From: Microvirga brassicacearum
GTDB lineage: Bacteria; Pseudomonadota; Alphaproteobacteria; Rhizobiales; Beijerinckiaceae
Assembly: GCF_008757455.1 (NCBI RefSeq)
Contig: NZ_VCMV01000013.1
Location: 261,237 to 325,236, forward strand
DNA length: 64,000 nt
Reading direction: 5' to 3'
Shown: piece by piece, positions 9,058 through 16,421 of the stretch
Position numbering within the stretch: position 1 is the stretch's first letter
Layout: every line of letters starts with the position of its first letter
The notes under the pieces: model-generated
Databases searched by the model: none
What the model was told of the DNA's origin: nothing
What the model saw: only the letters and a program-made list of their open reading frames with translations
Made by a program: the position numbers and the translations under genes

Positions 9058-9903
9058 ATGACCGATACTGTCTATCAAGTCAGCCATCTCACGCTCGTCC
9101 CGCGCCGCCATTACGGGAGGATGATCGGAGCGGCGTTCGTCTGCGCGGCACTTGCCGCCATTGTGCACGCCTTTGCGGTCGGTCAGATCGAATGGAACTA
9201 TGTGGCGGAGTTCCTCACTGTCCCGGCGATCATGAGCGGTCTCGTCAACACGGTCGTCATGGCGCTTTTGGCGATGGTTCTGGGTATCGTACTCGGCGTC
9301 ATCTTTGCGATCATGAGATTGTCCCACAATCCCGTCCTGTCAGTGACGGCACTCGGGTATGTGTGGCTCTTTCGTGCGATCCCGGCACTGTTGCAGCTGC
9401 TTCTGTGGTTCAACCTCGCGCTGGTCTTTCCAACAATCAGCATCCCCGGAATTTTCTCCGTGCCGACGGTTGCCGTGATGACGCCGTTTGTCGCCGCGCT
9501 TCTGGGACTTGGCATTCAGCAGGGCGCGTTCACGGCCGAAGTGGTGCGCGCCGGTCTTCTCTCCGTCGATCAGGGACAATACGAAGCGGCGCAGACGATC
9601 GGGATGACGCGTCTCAAGATGCTGCGGCGGATCATCATGCCGCAGGCCATGCGTGTGATCGTCCCACCAGTCGGCAACGAGTTCATCGGCATGGTGAAAC
9701 TGACATCGCTCGCAAGTGTCATCCAATACGCCGAGATCCTGCACAGCGCTCAGAATATCTACTACGCCAATTCGCGGGTCATAGAACTGCTGATCGTCGC
9801 ATCGATCTGGTATCTCCTGGTGGTTACAATTCTCAGCCTTATTCAAGGTCGCGTCGAGAAATATTACTCAAAGGGCGTTGCTTCACCGGCGAATGCGAAG
9901 TGA
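9058..9903 (+). CDS. Amino acid ABC transporter permease
   Basis: 281 residues with an N-terminal extension of about 50 residues including one extra hydrophobic segment, then a HisM/GlnP-type core. LFRAIPALLQ and the EAA loop EAAQTIGMTRLKMLRRIIMP identify it. It is the only permease gene in this operon, so the translocation pore is probably a homodimer. The ATPase gene follows 14 bases after the stop. Confidence 0.95.
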   Translation: MTDTVYQVSHLTLVPRRHYGRMIGAAFVCAALAAIVHAFAVGQIEWNYVAEFLTVPAIMSGLVNTVVMALLAMVLGIVLGVIFAIMRLSHNPVLSVTALGYVWLFRAIPALLQLLLWFNLALVFPTISIPGIFSVPTVAVMTPFVAALLGLGIQQGAFTAEVVRAGLLSVDQGQYEAAQTIGMTRLKMLRRIIMPQAMRVIVPPVGNEFIGMVKLTSLASVIQYAEILHSAQNIYYANSRVIELLIVASIWYLLVVTILSLIQGRVEKYYSKGVASPANAK

Positions 9904-9917
9904 CGGAGGTGAAGGAC

Positions 9918-10706
9918 ATGGACACGCAGAACCTTTCTCCGAATGCGCCTATCGTCGTCACTGCCGATGTGCGCAAGCGTTTTGGCACGCTGGAAGTGCT
10001 GAAAGGCATCAACGTCAAAGTCCCGCAAGGCGAGGTTTTGTGCATTATCGGCCCATCCGGTTCCGGAAAAAGCACATTCCTGCGCTGCATCAACCAGCTT
10101 GAACGTATCGATGCCGGTGCTATTTGGGTGGGCGGAGAGCTCGTCGGCTTTCGTCGTGAGGGTGACAATCTCTATGAACTTGACGACGTGCAGATCGCGC
10201 GGCAGCGCCGCTCGATCGGCATGGTGTTCCAACGGTTCAATCTCTTCCCGCATCTCACCGTGACGCAGAACGTGACCGAGGGTCCGATCCAGGTTCTCGG
10301 CGAAAAGCCGGCTGAAGCGCAGGAACGCGCACACGCGCTCCTGGAGCAGGTGGGACTGAGCGACAAGCGGAACGCCTATCCGGCTCATCTTTCAGGGGGG
10401 CAACAGCAGCGCGTGGCCATCGCGCGCGCGCTCGCGATGCGGCCGCAGCTTCTGCTTTTTGACGAACCTACATCCGCTCTCGATCCGGAGTTGGTAGGTG
10501 AAGTGCTCAACGTAATGCGTGATCTGGCGCAGAGTGGCATGACGATGATTGTCGTCACGCACGAACTTGGTTTTGCACGCGAGGTCAGCCATCGTGTGGC
10601 GTTCATGGATCAAGGACAACTGGTGGAGATTGGAGATTCCCGATCAGTGCTGGCCGATCCGCAACAGGCGCGCACCCGGGAGTTCATCTCGGCCGTGCAC
10701 AAATAA
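9918..10706 (+). CDS. Amino acid ABC transporter, ATP-binding protein
   Basis: 262 residues. Walker A (GPSGSGKS) is at 45-52, followed by VFQRFNLFPH, the signature [17 protein letters not shown] and the switch His in VVTHEL. The ATG at 9918 is preceded by GGAGG at 9905-9909 with 8-base spacing, which decides the start over an in-frame GTG at 9909. It powers uptake with the permease at 9058-9903, probably serving both paralogous binding proteins. An insertion of about ten residues before QIARQRRSIG is common in GlnQ-like proteins that carry a YELDD segment. Confidence 0.96.
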   Translation: MDTQNLSPNAPIVVTADVRKRFGTLEVLKGINVKVPQGEVLCIIGPSGSGKSTFLRCINQLERIDAGAIWVGGELVGFRREGDNLYELDDVQIARQRRSIGMVFQRFNLFPHLTVTQNVTEGPIQVLGEKPAEAQERAHALLEQVGLSDKRNAYPAHLSGGQQQRVAIARALAMRPQLLLFDEPTSALDPELVGEVLNVMRDLAQSGMTMIVVTHELGFAREVSHRVAFMDQGQLVEIGDSRSVLADPQQARTREFISAVHK

Positions 10707-10748
10707 GTCGATCAAAAGACCTACATACCAGAGAAATGGAGAGATGAG

Positions 10749-11591
10749 ATGAAGACCGCCACAATACTCTGCTCGTTCGTCGCCCTTCTGACCGCAGCCG
10801 GTGTCAGTGTCGCCCAGGAACTGCCGGAACGTATTGCGTCGAAGAAGGTCATCGTCGTTGCCAACGTCCCGAACTATCCGCCGCTGGAATTCAAGGACCC
10901 GAAGACCGCGACGCTGACAGGACTCGATATCGATCTTGGCAATGCTCTCGCCAAAAAACTCGGCATCGAAATTAAATGGGAAGAAATCAGCTTTGAGCAG
11001 ATGGTGAGCGCCCTCACCACTGGCCGTGCGGACATCATCCTGAGTGGTATGAGCGACCTTCCGGGTCGACGCGACACGCTTAATTTTGTCGACTACCTAA
11101 AATCGGGCGCTCAATTCTACACGACGGCAGATCGCAAGGACGAGTACAAGACCCTGACTGATCTCTGCGGTAAGACGGTGGGGGCAAGTCGGCGGACATC
11201 GTTTCCGAAGGAAATGGAAACTTGGAGCAAGACCGCTTGCGAGGGCGCCGGCAAACCGCCTTTGAAAATCGTCGGCACTGAAGGCTCCGCCGACGCGCGG
11301 ACGCAATTGCGCCAGAAGCGCCTCGATGCCGCTGTCCAAGGCAGCGAGACCTTGCCCTACCTGCTCAATCTCGAGCCCAACACATACGTCATCCTTGGCG
11401 AGCCTTTCACCTCGGTCTATCAAGGCATTGGCATCGCCAAGAACGACACGCAGCTTCGTGACGCGATCGCCAAGGCCCTCAGCGGCATGATGACTGACGG
11501 CTCTTATGCGGAGGTCCTCAAGAAGTGGGAGCTTTCCTCCGCGAAGGTTGACAAGCTGATGATCAACGGCGAGCCGGCCAAAACGCAGTAA
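10749..11591 (+). CDS. Extracellular substrate-binding protein, polar amino acid type (paralogue)
   Basis: 280 residues with a signal peptide of about 22 residues (SVA-QE). Lobe I shows NYPPLEFKDP and GRADIILSGMSDLPGRRDTL. It shares long similar stretches with the product of 7139-8008, indicating duplication within the cluster. It sits immediately after the ATPase gene and before the MmgE/PrpD gene, so two binding proteins flank one permease/ATPase pair. Lobe II differs more than lobe I between the two, which would be expected if they recognise different stereoisomers or analogues; that is inference. Confidence 0.94.
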   Translation: MKTATILCSFVALLTAAGVSVAQELPERIASKKVIVVANVPNYPPLEFKDPKTATLTGLDIDLGNALAKKLGIEIKWEEISFEQMVSALTTGRADIILSGMSDLPGRRDTLNFVDYLKSGAQFYTTADRKDEYKTLTDLCGKTVGASRRTSFPKEMETWSKTACEGAGKPPLKIVGTEGSADARTQLRQKRLDAAVQGSETLPYLLNLEPNTYVILGEPFTSVYQGIGIAKNDTQLRDAIAKALSGMMTDGSYAEVLKKWELSSAKVDKLMINGEPAKTQ

Positions 11592-11609
11592 ACATCGACC
11601 GCACCCTTA

Positions 11610-11635
11610 GCGGGCCGGCGGTAGCGCTGGCCCGC
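11610..11635 (+). other. Intercistronic hairpin after the second binding-protein gene
   Basis: A perfect 7-bp inverted repeat (GCGGGCC / GGCCCGC) with a 12-base partly self-complementary loop lies 19 bases past the binding-protein stop. No T-run follows. The position matches the hairpins after three other binding-protein genes in this window, so an mRNA-stabilising or attenuating role is likely. Confidence 0.5.
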
Positions 11636-11665
11636 CTCCAGATTGCACCTCGGAAGAGTCTAGTC

Positions 11666-13066
11666 ATGGCTGATAATGTTGAGACGACGGGAGTGGCGGC
11701 GGTTGCGCGCTTTGTAACCTCTGCCAGACCTACCGATCTGCCCGAACTGATCCGGCAGAAGGTGGCTCGGCATACGCTTGACACCTTGGCGTGCGGCGTT
11801 GCGGGCGCCGCGTCTCAAGAAGCACAGGCCTGCCTCGATCTTGCCCTCACGACGGAGCAGAGTGGGAGCGTCGCCGTCTGGGGCACCGCTCACGCGCTCG
11901 CCCCCCGTTCGGCAGCCCTCATAAACGGCATAGCGTGCCATGCGTTCGAACTCGACGATACCGGGGGTTGCGACCATTCCGGCGCCGTCGTCCTCCCCGC
12001 CGCGCTCGCAGCCGTGGCGCTGGTTGACCGGCCGGTCTCCGGTTCGGAATTCCTTCTCGCGGTGGTGTTGGGCTACGAAGTCGCCCGCCGCGTTCTTGAA
12101 GCGTGCGGCGGATATGAGCCGCATAACCAAGCCGGCTGGCATTCGACGGCCACGTGCGGCACATTCGGCGCCGCATCAGCGGCGGCGCGAATTCTTCAGC
12201 TTGATGCGGCGGAGGTGGCACACGCGCTCGGGCATGCGGCGAGTTTCAGCGGTGGGCTCTGGGGATTCATCCACGACGGCAGCCAGACCAAACGCATCCA
12301 CGCGGGTCGTGCGGCGGAGGGTGGCCTTTTTGCCGCGATGCTCGCGCGCGCGGGCATCACGGGGCCTTCAACCGTGTTCGAGGACCGCTGGGGCGGGTTT
12401 CTTTCCACGTTCGCTCCCCAATCCGCGAACCCCGAGGCGCTTACGGTGGGTCTTGGTGGACAATGGCGCCTCGAACGCGTGTCCTTGAAGCCTTACGCTT
12501 CCTGCCGGGGCACGCATTCGGCCATAGATGCGTTGGGCGAGTTGATCGATGGTAACGCCGTCGGACTGGAGCAAGTCGAGCGAATCGATATTCGATTGAG
12601 TCAGTTCCTGTTCGACATGTGCGGCGGGCGCGATATCTCGACGCTGCCTTTTGCACAGATGAGTCTTCCTTATGCACTTGCGGCGCGCCTTGTGACCGGT
12701 CGTGCGGATCTTGCCGCCTATCGGGCGGAACGTCGGCAGGATCCTGCCCTGCATGCGGCAATGGAAAAGATTACGCTCGCCGTCGATCCGAGGATCGCAG
12801 CCACCGATGAACCCTATGTGCGTGTCATGATGAGAGATGGGCGTAGTCACGAGACAAGGGTCACGGCGCCTCTGGGATCTCCCGCTAACCCAATTTCTGA
12901 TGAACTCTATTTCGCAAAGATCCGTAGCCTTGCCGGCTTATCTCTCGACGGAGTGCAAACGGAACGACTTGTGACCGGCGTGCTGCAACTGTGGGGCGAT
13001 ACGGATATGCGCTGGCTCGGCGAAGCGTTGTCAGCCAAAAGGTCGCGCCCTGCGGTTTTGAACTGA
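11666..13066 (+). CDS. MmgE/PrpD family protein
   Basis: 466 residues matching the MmgE/PrpD fold through its length: the N-terminal helical domain (HTLDTLACGVAGA), the GIACHAFELDDT segment, HSTATCGTFGAA and the KPYASCRGTHSAIDAL segment of the second domain. Known members include 2-methylcitrate dehydratase, cis-aconitate decarboxylase and the iminodisuccinate epimerase of Agrobacterium. No other methylcitrate-cycle gene is present, so a dehydratase role in propionate use is unlikely. Co-location with an argininosuccinate-lyase-family enzyme makes epimerisation of an N-substituted aspartate the most attractive reading. The start at 11666 gives the usual family length. Confidence 0.9.
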   Translation: MADNVETTGVAAVARFVTSARPTDLPELIRQKVARHTLDTLACGVAGAASQEAQACLDLALTTEQSGSVAVWGTAHALAPRSAALINGIACHAFELDDTGGCDHSGAVVLPAALAAVALVDRPVSGSEFLLAVVLGYEVARRVLEACGGYEPHNQAGWHSTATCGTFGAASAAARILQLDAAEVAHALGHAASFSGGLWGFIHDGSQTKRIHAGRAAEGGLFAAMLARAGITGPSTVFEDRWGGFLSTFAPQSANPEALTVGLGGQWRLERVSLKPYASCRGTHSAIDALGELIDGNAVGLEQVERIDIRLSQFLFDMCGGRDISTLPFAQMSLPYALAARLVTGRADLAAYRAERRQDPALHAAMEKITLAVDPRIAATDEPYVRVMMRDGRSHETRVTAPLGSPANPISDELYFAKIRSLAGLSLDGVQTERLVTGVLQLWGDTDMRWLGEALSAKRSRPAVLN

Positions 13067-13094
13067 GATAAGCCAATTTCGAAAAGAGACCATC

Positions 13095-13970
13095 ATGTTC
13101 GATCGTGAACCGCATCCAGCAAATCCCGCACCGCCCGCTCCGTCCTTTCCTTGGCCGGGCGGTGCTCGCTGCGTTCTTTTTCCGGGCTTCGATGTCGATG
13201 CGGAATCCGTATGGATCGGCATGGATCAACGGAATGTCGATCGCTTGGTGACGATGTCCTATGGTGGCTATGAAGCCCGCGTCGGCGTTCCGAAGATCCT
13301 CAAGCTGCTTGCGCGCCACGAAGTCAAAGCGACGTTCTTCATCACCGGCTGGACGATTATGGCCCATCCCGCTATGTGCGAGGCGATTCTTGCACACGGA
13401 CACGAGGTCGCGCACCACGGGTATCTCCACCTGCGACCGGAGCCAGGGCAGGAGGATGTGATGGTAGAGGAGGTCGATCGCGGGTTTGACGCAATGATGC
13501 GCGTCCTTGGCGTCAAACCGAAAGGATACCGCGCTCCCTCCGGCGAAAGCTCGACCGGATTGCTGCAACTGCTGACCGATCGAGGCATTCAATATTCAAG
13601 CTCTTGGCGCGATGACATCAGGCCTTATCGGCACGTTCTTCCCAATGGACCTGGACCGATTGAAATTCCGGTCAATTACAGTTTCGACGATTGGAACTTC
13701 GGGATGACGCATCGCTCGGGCTCCCGCGCGCTGTTCGGACGTGAGGAGGTCCTTTCGATCTGGCGCGACGAGTTCGATCAGATGCGGGAATGGGGCGGTG
13801 TCACGACGATGATCATGCACCCGCAAGTGACCGGGCGGCCGATGCGGTATCGGATCCTGGACGAATTTCTGACCTATGTGCGCCGCTATGACGATGTCTG
13901 GCTCGCCACCGGGCAGGAAATTGCAGCGCATTACGAACGTTGTGAACGCGACTGCCAGGCGGCAGAATAA
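13095..13970 (+). CDS. Polysaccharide deacetylase-fold amidohydrolase (HpPgdA/PuuE-like subgroup)
   Basis: 291 residues. The NodB-type TIM barrel is shown by FPGFDVDAESVW, which carries the metal Asp, then KATFFITGW, then the metal His pair in HEVAHHGYLH, and YRAPSGESS. There is no signal peptide, so the enzyme is cytoplasmic and does not act on cell-wall glycan. Cytoplasmic relatives include the allantoinase PuuE and bacterial cyclic-imide hydrolases. Within this operon it would hydrolyse a C-N amide or imide bond of a pathway intermediate. It starts 28 bases after the MmgE/PrpD stop and is followed by a ureohydrolase. Confidence 0.87.
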   Translation: MFDREPHPANPAPPAPSFPWPGGARCVLFPGFDVDAESVWIGMDQRNVDRLVTMSYGGYEARVGVPKILKLLARHEVKATFFITGWTIMAHPAMCEAILAHGHEVAHHGYLHLRPEPGQEDVMVEEVDRGFDAMMRVLGVKPKGYRAPSGESSTGLLQLLTDRGIQYSSSWRDDIRPYRHVLPNGPGPIEIPVNYSFDDWNFGMTHRSGSRALFGREEVLSIWRDEFDQMREWGGVTTMIMHPQVTGRPMRYRILDEFLTYVRRYDDVWLATGQEIAAHYERCERDCQAAE

Positions 13971-14021
13971 GCCAGCCGAATTCAGGCGAGAGCGCCACAA
14001 GAAAAACAGGAGAACGCTTCG

Positions 14022-15074
14022 ATGGACCCGGTAAAACTGGAGGCGCTTCGCGCGCGCTACCGCAATGCGAGCGGTGCCGATATCGACGACGCGGATTTTC
14101 GCAAGGCCGCCAGCTTGCAGTTTTCGGGCAGCGACCGGAGAAAGTGGCCCTTTGCTGATCCCGCAACATTCCTTGATGCGCCCTTCCATCCCACAGCCAT
14201 GGAGTCGGCAGATCTGGGCGGCATCGACATTGCGCTGATCGGTGTTCCCATGGACCTCGGCGTGACGAACCGGGCGGGCGCGCGGCTCGGACCGCGTGCA
14301 GTGCGAGGGATCGAACGGATCGGGCCTTACGAACACGTTCTGCGGATGACGCCCATGGCCGAGTGCAAGGTCGCCGATATCGGCGACGTGCCGTTTCGAA
14401 GCAGGTTCAGCCTTGAAAGTTGCCATGAAGACATCGAGGATTTTTTTTCCAAGGTGGTTGGCGCAGGGGTCGTTCCGCTGGCTGTCGGCGGTGATCACTC
14501 CATGACCCGCGCAATCTTGCGTGCGGTCGGACGCGACAGGCCGGTGGGAATGATCCATATCGATGCACATTGTGATACGGCCGGCGAATATGAAGGCTCG
14601 AAATTTCACCATGGCGGGCCTTTCCGTCAGGCCGTCCTCGATGGAGTGCTCGACGCGGAGCGCACCATCCAAATCGGCATTCGTGGCGGCGCTGAATATC
14701 TCTGGGAGTTCTCCTACGTCTCTGGCATGACGGTGATCCACGCCGACGAAGTGGCGAAGCTTGGCATTGCGGCAATTATCCAGAGGGCACGAGAGGTTGT
14801 CGGAGACGGGCCGGTCTACGTTTCGTTCGATATCGACAGTCTTGATCCGGCCTTTGCTCCCGGAACGGGGACGCCCGAGATCGGCGGATTGATGCCACGC
14901 GAGGTTCTCGAAATTCTCCGCGGCCTTGCGGGGCTGAATGTTATCGGGGGCGACGTGGTCGAGGTCGCGCCGCAATACGATGCGACCACGAACACAGCTC
15001 AAGCCGGAGCGCAGATGCTGTTTGAAATCCTATGTCTGGCAGCGACGGCGCGAAACGCAAAGCGGACCACGTGA
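14022..15074 (+). CDS. Agmatinase/arginase-family ureohydrolase
   Basis: 350 residues. The binuclear Mn ligands are all present in three motifs: GGDHS, HIDAHCDT and SFDIDSLDPAFAPGTGTPE. The N-terminal region is longer than in E. coli agmatinase (about 60 extra residues before GVPMDLGVTNRAG). Enzymes of this family cleave a guanidino compound to urea and an amine; characterised members use agmatine, arginine, guanidinobutyrate, guanidinopropionate or formiminoglutamate. Being the last gene of the catabolic run, it may release urea from a guanidino product of the C-N lyase. Specificity cannot be read from sequence alone. Confidence 0.92.
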   Translation: MDPVKLEALRARYRNASGADIDDADFRKAASLQFSGSDRRKWPFADPATFLDAPFHPTAMESADLGGIDIALIGVPMDLGVTNRAGARLGPRAVRGIERIGPYEHVLRMTPMAECKVADIGDVPFRSRFSLESCHEDIEDFFSKVVGAGVVPLAVGGDHSMTRAILRAVGRDRPVGMIHIDAHCDTAGEYEGSKFHHGGPFRQAVLDGVLDAERTIQIGIRGGAEYLWEFSYVSGMTVIHADEVAKLGIAAIIQRAREVVGDGPVYVSFDIDSLDPAFAPGTGTPEIGGLMPREVLEILRGLAGLNVIGGDVVEVAPQYDATTNTAQAGAQMLFEILCLAATARNAKRTT

Positions 15075-15251
15075 TCCTTTGAATGGTACGCGGGGAACCC
15101 GTTGGTGCGAAGCGATCAGTCGTACCCCTTTCGAGCAAGCACTATTCTGGATAAGCGGCGCTAAACCACTCTTCCGGGGCACATTCGTTGCCGAGGAGCT
15201 TTGCAAAGCGTATCGTCCGGGTCGAAACCCCTGACCGGACTGGAGGCACAG

Positions 15252-16421
15252 ATGCCTCGTCGTTTTAGCGTATGGGTGACCGCCTTTTCGTTTCTATTCC
15301 TCCATGTCGATTTCTGGGGCCCCGCGCTTGCGCAACAGCCCTCTGGTCGAGCTGTGGGTGTCATCCCCGACGCCTCTGCACTCCGATCCGCGGGTCGACA
15401 ACCCCTCGCGCTTCAGCAACCTGTCTATATGGGAGACAGGATCCAGACGGGCGCCAGCGGCGAGGCGCAAATCGATTTCATCGACAGCACACGCCTCGTC
15501 GTGGGGCCGGCCTCATCTCTGCTGATCGACAGTTCCGTCATGCGCAATCGCAAGACGATGAGCAGTTTCGTCGTCAGCGCCCTGCGCGGAACCTTCCGGT
15601 TCATCAGCGGCTCGAGCCCAAAACCTGCCTATGCGATCCGCACCCCGACCGCGACCATCGGTGTTCGAGGAACGGAATTCGACTTCGCCGTGTTGCCGGA
15701 TGGCGGTACGGAATTTGTTCTCTTCAAAGGTCAGGCGCAGGTCTGCGACCGCTCCGGGAACTGCACGATGGTGCGCGGATCCTGCAACGCGATTTCCATT
15801 CCTTCGTCCGGTCCGATGCGCTCCCTGCTTGATCGGGAGGAGCGCAACACGAGGCTCCGTGCCAACTTTCCTTATATTCTTGCGCGAAACGCCAGTCTGA
15901 GGCCGGAATTCAGGACGGATGTGCGCACGTGCGGAAACATCGCCGCTGCGAATCCAGGACCAGACGCGAAGGACCCGGCCGGTCCATCTGCGTCCGCGCC
16001 GCCGGCCCCGACGCCGAATCCCCCTTCGGCTCCTCCTTCCCGTCCTGATCCAGCGCCTCCGGCGCAGCCTTCGAGGCCGGACCCGGTGGCCCCGGCAGCG
16101 CCCGCTCAGCCTTCCCGCATCGACACCACACCAAGCCCGCCAGAGCCAAGTCGAAGCCTGAATAACCGTGGACATGGGAAGGGTGACAAAGGGGGGAAAG
16201 ACGGTCACGGCGGTTTCCATGGTGGCGGCCGTGGTGGAGATGGATGGGGAAACCGGAACGATGGCCGCGATCGGGGCGGACACGATCATCGCGGCGATCG
16301 AGGTTCGCGGGATGGCGGACGACGCGGGGGGAAAGACGGCGGACACAGTCAACAAGATGTGTCGCGAGACAGTTGGGGCGCTGATGAAAGAAACGGAGAA
16401 AGGGGAGACAACAGTCGATGA
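15252..16421 (+). CDS. Secreted FecR-domain protein with low-complexity C-terminal tail
   Basis: 389 residues from the ATG at 15252, which has GGAGG 5 bases upstream; a longer frame from 15201 lacks a site. The signal peptide ends near residue 28 (ALA-QQ). The FecR domain spans about residues 50-165, with the conserved YAIRTPTATIGVRGTEFDF segment. Residues 236-300 are proline-rich, and 305-389 are rich in Gly, Asp, Arg and His. There is no anti-sigma or transmembrane part, so it is not a classical FecR sensor; it is a periplasmic partner type. It overlaps the cyclase gene by ATGA, indicating a functional pair. The Gly/Asp/His tail could bind metal or polyanions. Confidence 0.88.
   Translation: MPRRFSVWVTAFSFLFLHVDFWGPALAQQPSGRAVGVIPDASALRSAGRQPLALQQPVYMGDRIQTGASGEAQIDFIDSTRLVVGPASSLLIDSSVMRNRKTMSSFVVSALRGTFRFISGSSPKPAYAIRTPTATIGVRGTEFDFAVLPDGGTEFVLFKGQAQVCDRSGNCTMVRGSCNAISIPSSGPMRSLLDREERNTRLRANFPYILARNASLRPEFRTDVRTCGNIAAANPGPDAKDPAGPSASAPPAPTPNPPSAPPSRPDPAPPAQPSRPDPVAPAAPAQPSRIDTTPSPPEPSRSLNNRGHGKGDKGGKDGHGGFHGGGRGGDGWGNRNDGRDRGGHDHRGDRGSRDGGRRGGKDGGHSQQDVSRDSWGADERNGERGDNSR

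Noticed and set aside
13596-15002. Long minus-strand open frame (468 codons) opposite the deacetylase and ureohydrolase genes
   Set aside because: It is a shadow of two well-supported plus-strand genes; its translation lacks any family motif.
15219-15238. Inverted repeat GTCCGG/CCGGAC before the FecR gene
   Set aside because: Arms of only 6 bp in a GC-rich region and no independent sign of function.
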